This document shows positions 36,169 to 46,180 of a DNA stretch of 64,000 bases, in pieces (the stretch's first letter is position 1; each line of letters opens with the position of its first letter). The position numbers and the translations under genes were made by a program. Source of the stretch: Aurifilum marmelostoma. Its lineage: Eukaryota; Ascomycota; Sordariomycetes; Diaporthales; Cryphonectriaceae. The stretch covers positions 372,001 to 436,000 of the forward strand of contig JAMXSV010000008.1 in assembly GCA_027559495.1 (NCBI GenBank), read 5' to 3'. The notes beneath the pieces are model-generated. The model searched no databases. It saw only the letters and a program-made list of their open reading frames with translations, and had not been told where the DNA came from.

Positions 36169-37998
36169 TCACTGGATGTCCGGAGAATCCTCCATTGGGG
36201 TTCGGCGCAGGATGAAAGGTTGCCCGTGTCCAGGGAGGATAGCAACTTCATCGCCGGGGGCTGTAATGGCTGGTGCCAGCCCACACATGCCGCTTGTCTC
36301 ATATACGACAAGGCGATAGCCATCAGCATCATTGAGCATAGTTTTGAGGTTGTCGTGAAGGGTTCGATCCATGGGTTCGCTGTCAGAGTGGTCGCGAGGA
36401 ACACTGGCGAGGTATCTCGCAAACTTCGACCAAAACATCTCTGCAGAAGTCTTCTCCACAAGTCCCAGCTTTAGGCCGCAGCTGAGTGCACACCCAAAAA
36501 TCAGGCTGAACACCACTATGATTCCGATTGCAGTGTAGCCCTTCCCAAGATTATAAGGACATGTGTAGGGCGAGTCGTCGTAGTACTTCAGTACACGCTC
36601 GTACAGCCGGCTTATATCGTTCATGTTCATCGTCTCTTGATCCAGAATTCCGGAAGCAAAGCCGACCCGATCATGCACGATTGCACGACAGCAGATTACC
36701 CTTCCGTCATCCTGGAGTCTCATTGCTGGAAGACAAGGGCCACGGCATTCAGGTCCGTGATCGACTTTGTAGATTGATGAGGACAAAACTGAAGTCGTTT
36801 TTCGTTGGTCCCAACGGGGAACCCAGGTGCTGACGTCTTCATCGTCGAAGCTCGTCTGGTCGTGCTGGACAAAGCACAGCAGGCCTATATCAGAAGTGGA
36901 TTCGAGGTACTCGGCTGCGGTACGCTGGTAGACAAGCATAGCGGAACACTCATAGTCGGGGGTGATGCGGTCTGCGATGGGTCTGGCGCACCCAAGTCCG
37001 AGAAAGCCGTACACGCGGTCCCTGGGGTCGCGGAATTCTAGCAAATGCGCGAGATATAGGGCCTCGGGAAGGCTGAGCGCAGGATCATCGTTTCCAAGAA
37101 AGGTCCTCGCTTCTCGGGGTCGTCGGATCTGGAACGTGTCGAAATGCAGCCAGTTGATCGGTGGTGTCGACACGTACTTGAGCCCTCTACACACAAGCCA
37201 GTAACCAAAACTCAGAAAATCCAGCCAGTCCATTGGTCTTGCTGCCCATAACACAGTCGCGCGTGGGCCTAGAGCAGCTTCTTGCACGACCCATCCTCTG
37301 TTGAACCAGGGAAGCCCAATGAAAAGCCGAAGTGATTGCCATCCAGGATGCTCAAATATCAGATCGTCTGCGGTGGTCCGAGGGAAGCTGTCTTTATCCC
37401 AGGAGAAATCAGGATTGCCAAAGACCCGCGACATGATGCAATTGACATCAGAGACTAGATCAAAAAGTTCGATGGCTGCGACTCGATGTGCAACATCTGA
37501 GCCTAGGCATATCAACGTACAACTCGACCCGGAATAGATTCGTGCCATAAGATTGACTTGGTGGCTTTTCTCGCAGAGATCATCCTGATTGATGCAGATG
37601 GCGTCGGCCCATAGTACGCGCTGCTTGTCCGGAAGCCGAGTCTGCTCTAGAGATACTCTGAGATTTCGTGTAATGATACAAAGGCTGTCGTTGACGAAAA
37701 GAGGCTGGGTTTTCTTCCTAGAACCCCAGGCGTAGGAAATCGCTTCATACTCGACGCGGGTTTTGGCATCTGCCAGATTGATCGTCGTCAGGCTGCAGAT
37801 GAGTGGCTCGTTGCCGCAACCAGGCTCTAGGATCAAGACTCGAATATGGTCGCCGTCCGGAAGGGGCTGATAACGATATCGCGGAAACGAGAGAAATGGA
37901 TTGTGATCCGGGTTCGTCAAGAGTGCATACCATGACATGCGGGGCATGCTGACCCGATGGCGTTTGTGCGGTCTCACGCGCCATTGTCTTCCAGGCAT
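36169..37998 (-). CDS. HET-domain (heterokaryon incompatibility) protein
   Basis: Member of the fungal HET family (PF06985), whose studied members trigger cell death after fusion of unlike strains; this one's role is unknown. HET motifs are clear: YEAISYAWG (84-92), VLWADAICINQ and WFNRGWVVQEAALG. Later conserved blocks RDRVYGFLGL and GDEVAILPGHGQPFILR are present. An unusual hydrophobic segment, TAIGIIVVFSLIFGCALSCG (about residues 485-505), suggests a membrane anchor inside the C-terminal half. The frame stops at 36169 just after PFILRRTP, while the adjacent frame continues to 35985 with YRVVGPATM and GWPRWVRATCNDWAK, which look like the natural HET-protein end. The gene may therefore be frameshifted or carry a very short intron near 36170-36138. 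Confidence 0.88.
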   Translation of the reverse strand: MPGRQWRVRPHKRHRVSMPRMSWYALLTNPDHNPFLSFPRYRYQPLPDGDHIRVLILEPGCGNEPLICSLTTINLADAKTRVEYEAISYAWGSRKKTQPLFVNDSLCIITRNLRVSLEQTRLPDKQRVLWADAICINQDDLCEKSHQVNLMARIYSGSSCTLICLGSDVAHRVAAIELFDLVSDVNCIMSRVFGNPDFSWDKDSFPRTTADDLIFEHPGWQSLRLFIGLPWFNRGWVVQEAALGPRATVLWAARPMDWLDFLSFGYWLVCRGLKYVSTPPINWLHFDTFQIRRPREARTFLGNDDPALSLPEALYLAHLLEFRDPRDRVYGFLGLGCARPIADRITPDYECSAMLVYQRTAAEYLESTSDIGLLCFVQHDQTSFDDEDVSTWVPRWDQRKTTSVLSSSIYKVDHGPECRGPCLPAMRLQDDGRVICCRAIVHDRVGFASGILDQETMNMNDISRLYERVLKYYDDSPYTCPYNLGKGYTAIGIIVVFSLIFGCALSCGLKLGLVEKTSAEMFWSKFARYLASVPRDHSDSEPMDRTLHDNLKTMLNDADGYRLVVYETSGMCGLAPAITAPGDEVAILPGHGQPFILRRTPMEDSPDIQ

Positions 37999-39381
37999 GG
38001 GGTGCTATTGCGCTGTGGGGGGCCGCTGAAAAGATGGAGAGAAGATAGGGGCCCCGAATATGGGATATCTGAAGAGGTGGTGCGCGATAACTGTCCGATA
38101 TCTACTCCAAGAGCTGAATGATAAAATGTGGCCTGGCTTATAGATGACGACGGAACGAGCTTCGCTGACCATGAAGTCAGCCGGGAAGAAGAGCAGACCC
38201 CAGCAGTTTTATCACAATTGCCTCGTCGGCATCTTTGAAGACTTACGTGCGTGTGCCTGCACGCACAGTGACCCGGAACCTTTCCAGCTAAAGTACAATA
38301 CAAGCATAGCTTATTCTTGGGGGCGATGCACCAAATTCCGTGTGGCTCATTCACACCTTAGCGGTTGCTTGGGCTTGGACGCGCTTTCGGCAAAGATTGT
38401 GTGCTTCACGGGGTTGAGGAAGTGTAATAATCCAACCGATTGCCGGGCTTTTTGTAGATTGCGGCAAGGGGGGTCTCAGGAGTGTACATTAACTTGGTCA
38501 TACTCCTGCAACATATAATATATAATCCACGTCTTTTTCCAATCAAAGAGGCTCTCGCTGAGAGTAGCATTGTGGTCCTTATTTTTCTGGCACTGCAGCT
38601 CATATCTGTGCAGTTGGGATGGGACGCAAGAGGGGACAACCTTATTTATCACAAAAGGACTTGCTAGAGTACAAGACATGAAGAAGATACTTTGTCAAAG
38701 AAAATCAGATAACATTAATACAATTGGATTACACTGACTGGGTGTCTAGTTGTCTTGATACTTTGGAAACCCCGATAAAATATGAAATGCTAAGTAATTA
38801 TGTTGTGACCTCAAGAAAACTCATCATTAAAGCTGTAGAAATCAACAACTTCAAGGTTTTATTGAGCATAACCTCAAGGTTCAAGAGTATTTAATAAGGC
38901 CATTGTGTATTTTAAACATGGATATACTCCAAAAGACTTACATGGGCCACTCTACCATCCACTATATCAGTAATGAGATAGGCTTTCACTGGGTAATTAT
39001 TCACTTTAGTAAAGTTACCGCCGGCTCTAGCAAGTAAGTGTGCTTGATAAAAACAAACAATTCATCTTGAAAACATCCTCGACAGAAAGAATTCACTCTC
39101 AAGGCCTTAGTGCAGACTCCATTATAAAGAGAATACGTCTCCAAAACTTGCTGCAAAGTGAAACCAGAACACGTACTATTGCTAATCTCGCAACATCACC
39201 TACAAATGCCAAACCCATTCCCAAACCTACCATGATTTACACCTACCGCCAATACAAACCATAAGTCCTGATATTATGCTTCATTACTGATTAATCAAGA
39301 TGGGAAGCGTGTGTAGCCTTCTCGTCCCGCTGTGCCGCTGTCGATAAACGGGAGCTAATCAATATAATTCATAATTAGTAC
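37999..39381. other. Gene-free stretch with AT-rich island
   Basis: From about 38480 to 39300 the base composition is distinctly AT-richer than the rest of the window. Only short frames occur, such as 39040-39264 (+), which I do not recognise. It could be an old, mutated transposon copy beside the HET gene, but no terminal repeats or recognisable transposase or reverse-transcriptase motif are visible. Confidence 0.4.
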
Positions 39382-39823
39382 ATGAGCACACGCGCATGCC
39401 GGGCTCCCATCACCAGGAACGAGAACGAGATGGCCCAGAAAGCCTCCAGTCCACCTGTGAGTACCCAACCATTCCGACCTCTCACTGCCCCGACTCATTT
39501 GACAAGGCTCCATCACGACATTCGGTCAAGAACAGCCCAAGCACCACCCTTTTGCACCTGCTGCTCCTACTTACACCTCATCTCCTATTCCCTCAACCGG
39601 CTAATGACAACATCTTGCACAGGGACAGCCCCGTACCGCTTTCGAGACAGGGCAGATAATATATCTCAAGACCAAGAGCTCCTGCATCCACGAGCACGCC
39701 GTCATGGGGCCGTGGCTCGTGGTCGAGAGGAACCATGCCGTCCACTTCGCCCGCGACCCTGAGGATGAGGGATCCGACACCTTTGTCTTTTGCGATGAAT
39801 GTGTGGAAACTACTGTTTGGTAG
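39382..39823 (+). CDS. Small two-exon gene with a CDEC motif, function unknown
   Basis: Two exons join in frame: 39382-39456 and 39623-39823, with a GTGAGT donor, a CTAATGAC branch-like site and a GCACAG acceptor (166-base intron). From the first ATG the product has 91 residues; from the second in-frame ATG (39430) it has 75, starting MAQKASSPPGQPRTAFETGQ. The C-terminal part has few basic residues and several acidic ones, with a histidine pair around SSCIHEHAV and ends FVFCDECVETTVW. The Cys/His pattern (C-x-H-x-H ... C-x-x-C) could bind a metal, which is inference. The clean intron and coding-like codon use support a real gene, although unspliced frames here are short. I do not recognise a homologue. 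Confidence 0.6.
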
Positions 39824-40984
39824 CGACTAGTCCATTGATACCGTGATAGTATTTACGGCACGAAAGACCTCGACATGAATGGATAGAGGGGAGACCTCCT
39901 GGATGACTGTGTGGTAAAATGTCCTTTGTAAGATGGACCCAGGAAGCACAAAATGAAATCCTACATGACAAGTGAGAGTAGATGGTACAGTCTCACATCT
40001 TTCGACCTATAGACTGGATGTAGGATGTCTTTTGGGGTGTTGTGGCTGCGCAGAGTGGCCGTGATCGAAGCCCGTGATAGGCCAAGTTGTGTGAACAACC
40101 TTCCGTATTACTGTCTTTCCCCTACGACATTTTCGATACCAAAACCTGAATCGATAGTATGGGGATGGGAGATAGAATACTACCATAGCCCGCTATTGCA
40201 TCGCGAGGGACAGAAGAATTCATCAAAAGGAGTGACTATTGCCGAAGCGAATGAACTAAAAGAGTGAACTGTTACTACTGAATCTCTGGTCTCCTCCGCC
40301 CCGATTTCATGGCTCCCACAGTTGCGTTGTGCTACAAAACGTGCGGATTGGCTTTGGATCTCATGTTGGACAACAAGATGTCCGTACCGCCCAGTGATCT
40401 GTGAGTATAGAAAATACAGGTCCCCTAACTCAAGAAAGCCTGAAAGCAACCATGTAGATCGAACCGGCCATGACCACCACATTTGTGCTCAGCATAGAAC
40501 AGACAGATTGTGGCCCTGAACTCTCTTCTCCCAATTCCCAACACCCCGCCAGCAAGCCGATTTCGTAGCGACCTTTGCTTGTCACACATACATGGCTATC
40601 TATCTACGTACGTAGATAGCCAGCATTGGGTTCGCTTCTGTCGCTTTGTCTTCGTTGCAGGACACGGATGAGCGGTCCTACTGGTGTCCGTATTCCGTCT
40701 GGTCATCGTGCTTGATTGCGGGGTCGATAGTGGAGCATGAGGTGTTAAACCGTCTGAACTAGCCATGTCTCATATGACTATGATGCTTGACGACCTGCTC
40801 GTTTTGTTGGTCCGCACAGTTGACTGTGGCGTAGCCAGGTCCCATCGCAGAACAGTGCTCCTCCCCCTCTTGAACTGGGCGATGGGAGGCCGGATGGTGT
40901 GATAAGACCGTGCCTCGGGACAGGCAGTGAAGGGCTGTGGCAAATAACTAGAAAAGAGTCATCCGCGATTTTTTGTCAAGCAAA
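39824..40984. other. Intergenic region with a palindrome
   Basis: No gene recognised. Includes the perfect 18-base palindrome at 40601-40618 within a larger inverted repeat, and the 3' flank of UPF1. Confidence 0.55.
40601..40618. repeat. Perfect palindrome TATCTACGTACGTAGATA
   Basis: An 18-base perfect inverted repeat centred on TA. The flanks GGCTATC on the left and GATAGCC on the right extend the symmetry with a slipped TATC unit, so a hairpin of about 12 pairs is possible on either strand. It lies between the small gene and the UPF1 3' end. Confidence 0.9.
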
Positions 40985-43900
40985 TCAAATCCCGTCGAAT
41001 CCATGCCCGCCGATCTGGCTGTGGAAGGCGGTGCTGATGCTCTTCTCATCGTCATCCCTGCGCAGGTACCCATTGCTCGGTCCCACGCGGCCACCGCTCA
41101 TGCCCTCTACGTACTGGCGAAGACGATCGCTCTGACTGTAGGATGTAGGACGGGAGAAGCCCATGGCATCCTGCAAGCCTGATCCGAGACTGGCGCCACC
41201 CTGACCGATACCCTTGCCACCGATGACACTGGCGCTGGCGTCAGTGTATTCCGAGTTAGCGACGCTTTCGCCTGCCACGCTCTCGGTGGCTCGACCTCGG
41301 CTCCTTCCGTTTGCTCGACCTGGTGCGTTGACGCCAGGCAGGCCAGGCCAAGCGTCAGGGCTGAAGCTCGAAAACATGTGAGGATAGGCCGAGTTCAGAC
41401 CAGCGCCTCCCAGGGCGGAGCTGTGAATTGAGGAGACATCGTCTGGGACGTAGGAGAGCATGGACTGTGAGTCGAAGTCGCGGTTGGAACCGTTCGTACC
41501 GCCATAGCGGCCGTTGGTATATCCTGTGGTTTGCTGGCCAACGGGGCCAGAGCGCGGCTGCCGGTACGCCGTCTTGGGCCGGCTAAACTGTAGGAGAGAA
41601 GTCTGGAGATTTGTGAGAGGGCCCTCAACAAGGCACTTGCCGTCCTTGAAGTGCACCAGCAGGTGGTGCCAGAGATCGTGTTTGGAAAGAACCTTTGGGT
41701 TTCCAATAATGACAAGACCATACTTGGCGCGGGTGAGTGCGACGTTGAGACGACGAGGATCAGAAAGGAAACCAATGCCTTGCGTGTCGTTGGAGCGGAC
41801 GCAAGAGAGGACGATGAAGTCCTTCTCACGACCCTGGAAGGCGTCGACAGAGGCAACCTCGACCTCCTTGTAGCTCTCCTTCTTGAAGGTACCCGTCGTC
41901 TGGAGAGTGCTCACAATGTAACTGCGCTGACCTTCGTACGGCGTGATGACACCAATGTCCAGAGGCTTGACACCGGCCTTCAGGAACCGAGTCACAACCT
42001 TCTCGACATTCGAAGCTTCTGTGCGGTTGAGGTACGACGTGCCAGATGCGGAAATTTCCTCATTGCCCAGATTCGACCAAAACATCATGGGTGTCTCGGC
42101 GACGGGCCAGGGAAAGTCGACGTCCTTACGAAGACGCTCCTGGATTGTGACGCCGTTCTGGAGCGAGCCCTCGTAGAACATGTTGGAAGGAAACTCCGAA
42201 AGACACGGGTGCATTCGGTACTGGACGTTGAGTCGGATCGGAACGTGCTGAAGCTTGACCAGCCGCTCGAAGAGGGACTGATTCAGACCCGCCTTGGCAG
42301 CCTTCTTGTTCATGATCACCGGGCCTAGTTGCTTGTGGTCACCGACCAGGACGACCTGCTTGCAGCCAAGGACAAGAGGAATCATACACTCTGGTTCGGC
42401 TGACTGCGTCGACTCGTCAATCAGAACGCTTCGGAACTGCATCTTGAGGATGCGGGGGTCGCCTGCACCAACGCAGGTGCAGCAGACAACATCAGCGTTG
42501 CTCAAAATCTCCCGCTCGGCAGCCTTAGTCAGCTGCTTGAACTTCTTCTCGTCGTGGCTCTTCAGCTCGCCGTATTCGTTCTTCAGCGTGGTGAGCTTGC
42601 CCAGCTCCGAGTTCATGTCTTCGGCCAGCTGGCGCACCTGCTCGTGCAGGGCGAGGAACTTGACAGAAGATTCCACGTCCTCACGAGACTTGGCAGTCAG
42701 GCGGACAACCTTGAGCCCAGTGCGGTCGATGCGTTCGCAAAGCTGGTCAACAGCGACATTGGACGGGGCACAAACGAGAACCTGACCGCTGCTCATCTTG
42801 GCGAGGTGATAGATGATCGTGGCCGAAGTGACAGTTTTGCCCGTACCAGGAGGACCCTGAATCAGACTGAGAGGTGAAGACAGAACAGCCTTGATGGCAT
42901 TGATCTGACTGTTGTTCAAGTCTGGCAGATTCGGCGCAGTGAACTTCCTAGGCATCTGAGGCCTTGTCGGTGCGACTTGTACTTCGTGACCAAGCAGCTT
43001 GTGGAACAAGAAACCAGACACACTCTTCTCGTCGAGAGCAAAAGTCTTCATGGCAAGCTGCATGCGATCATAGGACGTGGCCTTCCAGACATACTCGGCC
43101 GAGAAGTTGTGGGTGCAATCAGTTGGGACAGATTTCTCGCTGCCAGTCTTGCGAAGCTCCAGGGTTACCTCGTCGCTCTGGTTGTTAGGGATCTTGATGA
43201 CATAGCCGACGCCCTCCCAGGGAGGACGGAGCTCGCCCTTATACTTGAGACGCATCTCGTCACCGACGGCGAGCTTGACATCGCCCGACTCCATCTTGGG
43301 CAGGATGAAGCTTGCCATGTGCTTGCCGTTCAGACCCACAGTCCAGCCGACGACCAGCCCATCTTCTCCCTGAGCTTCCTTCAGCTTCTTGTCGTAGTCG
43401 GATTCCATCTTGACCAGGGGGCCAAAGATATTCTGGTAGTGGTAAGGGTCGTCGTATTGAAGGAGGACAGGATGAGGATCATCATCGACATTTGCGGACT
43501 TCTCCAGGTCCGCAACGGTAGCGTTGGCATCCTCCTTCCACATCTCCTCGAGCTTGGCAATGGTGGGCGGGTTGAGCTGGCGAGCACGCAGCTGTTCGGC
43601 GTCCGAGGGAGGAGGAACCAGCCAGTCCAAAAAGGAGCGCGACTCGATCAGAGGTTGCCAGCGCGACACATCCCAGCTCATATCCTTTGCAGATGTGCTA
43701 GCGGCGCAGGGCTGACGGCAGAGGAGCACGACCACGGTATCGGACTTGGCAGGAATGAAGCCCAGCATAAAGACATTGCGGGTTCCGCAGTTGTAGCATT
43801 CCAGGATTGTGTCCTGCATAGCGGACTGTGGGTGTAACTGGACCTCCTTGTGCCGAGCGCGGACGAGGTGGTTCACAATGTGCGAGCTGTTGGTGCCCCC

Positions 43901-44275
43901 TCGGCCGCTGCAGAACCACTTGCTGCAGGATAGGCACTTGACGACAGACGCGGGGGAGTGGATGCCACAGTAGGCGCAGGCATGGGCGGGTAGTTCCTTA
44001 TCGTCGTCGTTATCTGTGAGACGCACGCCCTTCATAGCGCTGACAGGAACGCTTGCCAGGCTCTCGTCGTCGTCGTCGTCTCCAAGCTCAGTCTCGGCAT
44101 CGTCATCGTCGGTGCGGCGGCGACCATTTCCAGTCCCTCTGCGACCGCCGGTCTTCCCGTAGAGGAGGCTCTCATCAGGGTCGATATTGGATAAATCATC
44201 GGAGCCCCCAGCCTTGATGGTGTCGGCAGAGTCGGAAATCAGGTGGTTGCCAACATGGTTAAAGGCAGCATCCAT
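40985..44275 (-). CDS. UPF1: RNA helicase UPF1 (nonsense-mediated mRNA decay)
   Basis: ATP-dependent superfamily 1 RNA helicase that drives nonsense-mediated decay with UPF2 and UPF3 on terminating ribosomes. From ATG 44275 the frame gives 1096 residues without interruption. The N-terminal Cys/His domain that binds UPF2 is present (CAYCGIHSPASVVKCLSC, later CYNCGTRNVFMLGF). Helicase motifs are in order: GPPGTGKT (about residues 472-479), IDESTQSAEPE, VGDHKQLGP, QYRMHP, VDAFQGREKDFI and LNVALTRAK. The C-terminal tail of about 190 residues is Gly/Ser-rich, as in fungal UPF1. An open stretch upstream of 44275 lacks conserved sequence, so it is treated as leader. It is divergent from IMP4. Confidence 0.97.
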   Translation of the reverse strand: MDAAFNHVGNHLISDSADTIKAGGSDDLSNIDPDESLLYGKTGGRRGTGNGRRRTDDDDAETELGDDDDDESLASVPVSAMKGVRLTDNDDDKELPAHACAYCGIHSPASVVKCLSCSKWFCSGRGGTNSSHIVNHLVRARHKEVQLHPQSAMQDTILECYNCGTRNVFMLGFIPAKSDTVVVLLCRQPCAASTSAKDMSWDVSRWQPLIESRSFLDWLVPPPSDAEQLRARQLNPPTIAKLEEMWKEDANATVADLEKSANVDDDPHPVLLQYDDPYHYQNIFGPLVKMESDYDKKLKEAQGEDGLVVGWTVGLNGKHMASFILPKMESGDVKLAVGDEMRLKYKGELRPPWEGVGYVIKIPNNQSDEVTLELRKTGSEKSVPTDCTHNFSAEYVWKATSYDRMQLAMKTFALDEKSVSGFLFHKLLGHEVQVAPTRPQMPRKFTAPNLPDLNNSQINAIKAVLSSPLSLIQGPPGTGKTVTSATIIYHLAKMSSGQVLVCAPSNVAVDQLCERIDRTGLKVVRLTAKSREDVESSVKFLALHEQVRQLAEDMNSELGKLTTLKNEYGELKSHDEKKFKQLTKAAEREILSNADVVCCTCVGAGDPRILKMQFRSVLIDESTQSAEPECMIPLVLGCKQVVLVGDHKQLGPVIMNKKAAKAGLNQSLFERLVKLQHVPIRLNVQYRMHPCLSEFPSNMFYEGSLQNGVTIQERLRKDVDFPWPVAETPMMFWSNLGNEEISASGTSYLNRTEASNVEKVVTRFLKAGVKPLDIGVITPYEGQRSYIVSTLQTTGTFKKESYKEVEVASVDAFQGREKDFIVLSCVRSNDTQGIGFLSDPRRLNVALTRAKYGLVIIGNPKVLSKHDLWHHLLVHFKDGKCLVEGPLTNLQTSLLQFSRPKTAYRQPRSGPVGQQTTGYTNGRYGGTNGSNRDFDSQSMLSYVPDDVSSIHSSALGGAGLNSAYPHMFSSFSPDAWPGLPGVNAPGRANGRSRGRATESVAGESVANSEYTDASASVIGGKGIGQGGASLGSGLQDAMGFSRPTSYSQSDRLRQYVEGMSGGRVGPSNGYLRRDDDEKSISTAFHSQIGGHGFDGI

Positions 44276-44968
44276 GGTGCAGGATGCTTGTGTTGTCGTC
44301 TCGGAATCGGAAACTGTAGCAGGCAGTTGCTGATTCAGAGTCAGCTTCTTGTTGTTGTGCAAAGATAAAAGTGCGGACCAGGAAAGTAGCAGAGGTAGCA
44401 GACTTAGGCAGAGGTGGTAAAGGAGGGGGGAACTTGAGGGGGGGGAGGGGTAGCACAACATACCCTGCACGCAATCTTAAGATGATGAAGCTATTGCAGC
44501 TTTCACTTGGAGTGGAGATGAAGTAAGTGATGGCAGTCTGTATCAGTGATCACATCCTAACTGGCACATGAGAAAAACCGTCCCCAGGTGGTGATTTGTG
44601 GGTGGCAGAGTGCAGTTTGACTCTTCTGCCTGTGGGTGGTGAATGGTGATGGGTTGACCAAAGTTGGATATATTTGGTGGATGGACTTTCAGCAACCCCA
44701 GAGAAAAGAATGAGGTTCAAATGCATGCCGATTACTTACAGGGGTGCTGGCGCTGTGATTCCCCCACTTTTAGCGTGTCAAGGGCCTATCCTGCACTCAC
44801 CAAATGCCTGCCTGCTTGCCTGCCCTGGAGGCTGAATGCGATAAGAGAAAAAAAAGTCCCTTATCACCTGGACTTGGTCTTTGGATTAGGACCTTGTTCT
44901 CCTGCCTGTGCATGGTTTGCAACTTCACTACTTTTCCCACAGCCACAGCAACCCCCCAAGAACCAAAG
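44276..44968. promoter_or_regulatory. Shared divergent promoter region, UPF1 / IMP4
   Basis: 693 bases lie between the start codons of UPF1 (-) and IMP4 (+). Both are housekeeping RNA-metabolism genes, so a bidirectional promoter is plausible. It includes a pyrimidine-rich leader on the UPF1 side (about 44380-44450 read on -) and GGTGG repeats at about 44590-44650. Confidence 0.5.
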
Positions 44969-46180
44969 ATGATTGTGAGCAGTGTACACCCAGCACTCAA
45001 AGTCAAATTCAAGCTACTGACATCTTCTCTCTGATCAGCGCAGACAAAACAGACAAAGAAGAGACTACCTCTACCGGAGAGCCCTGCTCCTACGCGATGC
45101 CGAGATCAGCGAGAAGCGGGCCAAGCTGAGGGAGTCCCTGGCGACGGGCAAACCTTTGGACCGAGCAATCGCAAACGATGAGCAGTTGAGGAAAGATCTT
45201 GCGTACGACGAAACTAGTGCAGACATCAAGGATCAACTTGATCTCGACGACGAGTGTACGTAAGGCCCGTGCGGTCAACACCTCTCTCCAACACTTTTGC
45301 AGGTCATCGGCATGGCAGATATCGAGGCCTGTTTTTTAATCTGTAGCTGGGCTCAAAAATGGATGGTGATGATATCGGAAGGCCTGAGCCTGCATCAACT
45401 GCTGCTGCCGCATCGCCCCTAACCCCGTCTGTGCATTCTCTAATGGATCCGATGACAGATGCTGCGCTTTCCGGTGTCGTCGACCCTCGCGTCCTCGTGA
45501 CCACCTCCCGATCCCCCTCAAGCAGACTCGCCGCTTTCTCCAAGGAGATAAGACTGTTGATGCCTACAGCGATCCGGCTGAATCGAGGCAACACCATCTT
45601 GCCAGAGCTTGTACGCTCTTGCAACAGCAGAGGCCTGTCCGACGTAGTACTGCTGCATGAACATAGAGGCACGCCCACGGCCATGACAGTGTCTCACCTT
45701 CCTCATGGCCCCACGGTCTCGTTCTCCCTACACAACGTCGTTCTGAGACAAGATATACCCAACAGCCTTCGTGGTACCGTCTCGGAGAGCTACCCACACC
45801 TCATCTTCGAGGTCTGTGCCTGATCCTTCTCATGGTCTTGTGAGCAGTTGCTGACCAGGAGACTACAGGGTTTCACCACGCCAGTTGGCCAGAGGATCGT
45901 GAAGGTCCTCAAGCACCTATTTCCTCCGCTGCCACCGATGACCAGCAAGCCAAAGAGCGGCAGGATCGTCACATTCAAAAACGTCGACGACATTATCGAG
46001 GTCAGGCACCACGTCTTCGTGCAAACTTCTTATGATTCTTGCGAGCTCAGCGAGGTTGGGCCAAGGATGAGCATCCGGCCATTCGAGATACGAGGCGGAT
46101 CACTGGACAACAAGGATGGCGATGTCGAGTGGCACCTTAACCAGTACACACGCACAAGCAAGAAGAAGAATTATCTCTGA
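44969..46180 (+). CDS. IMP4: U3 snoRNP protein IMP4 (Brix domain)
   Basis: Component of the Mpp10-Imp3-Imp4 complex of the U3 snoRNP, needed for early 18S pre-rRNA cleavage in the nucleolus. Four exons: 44969-44974, 45039-45255, 45459-45811 and 45869-46180, giving 295 residues, the normal length. The first coding exon is only ATG ATT. Splicing gives MIRRQNRQRRDYLYRRALLL, matching the family N-terminus. Exon 3 carries VDPRVLVTTSRSPSSRLAAF, the start of the Brix domain; later come DVVLLHEHRGTPTAMTVSHL and, in exon 4, KNVDDIIEVRHHVF and the end KKKNYL. All phases agree. Its short first exon makes it easy to miss in open-frame searches. Confidence 0.94.
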
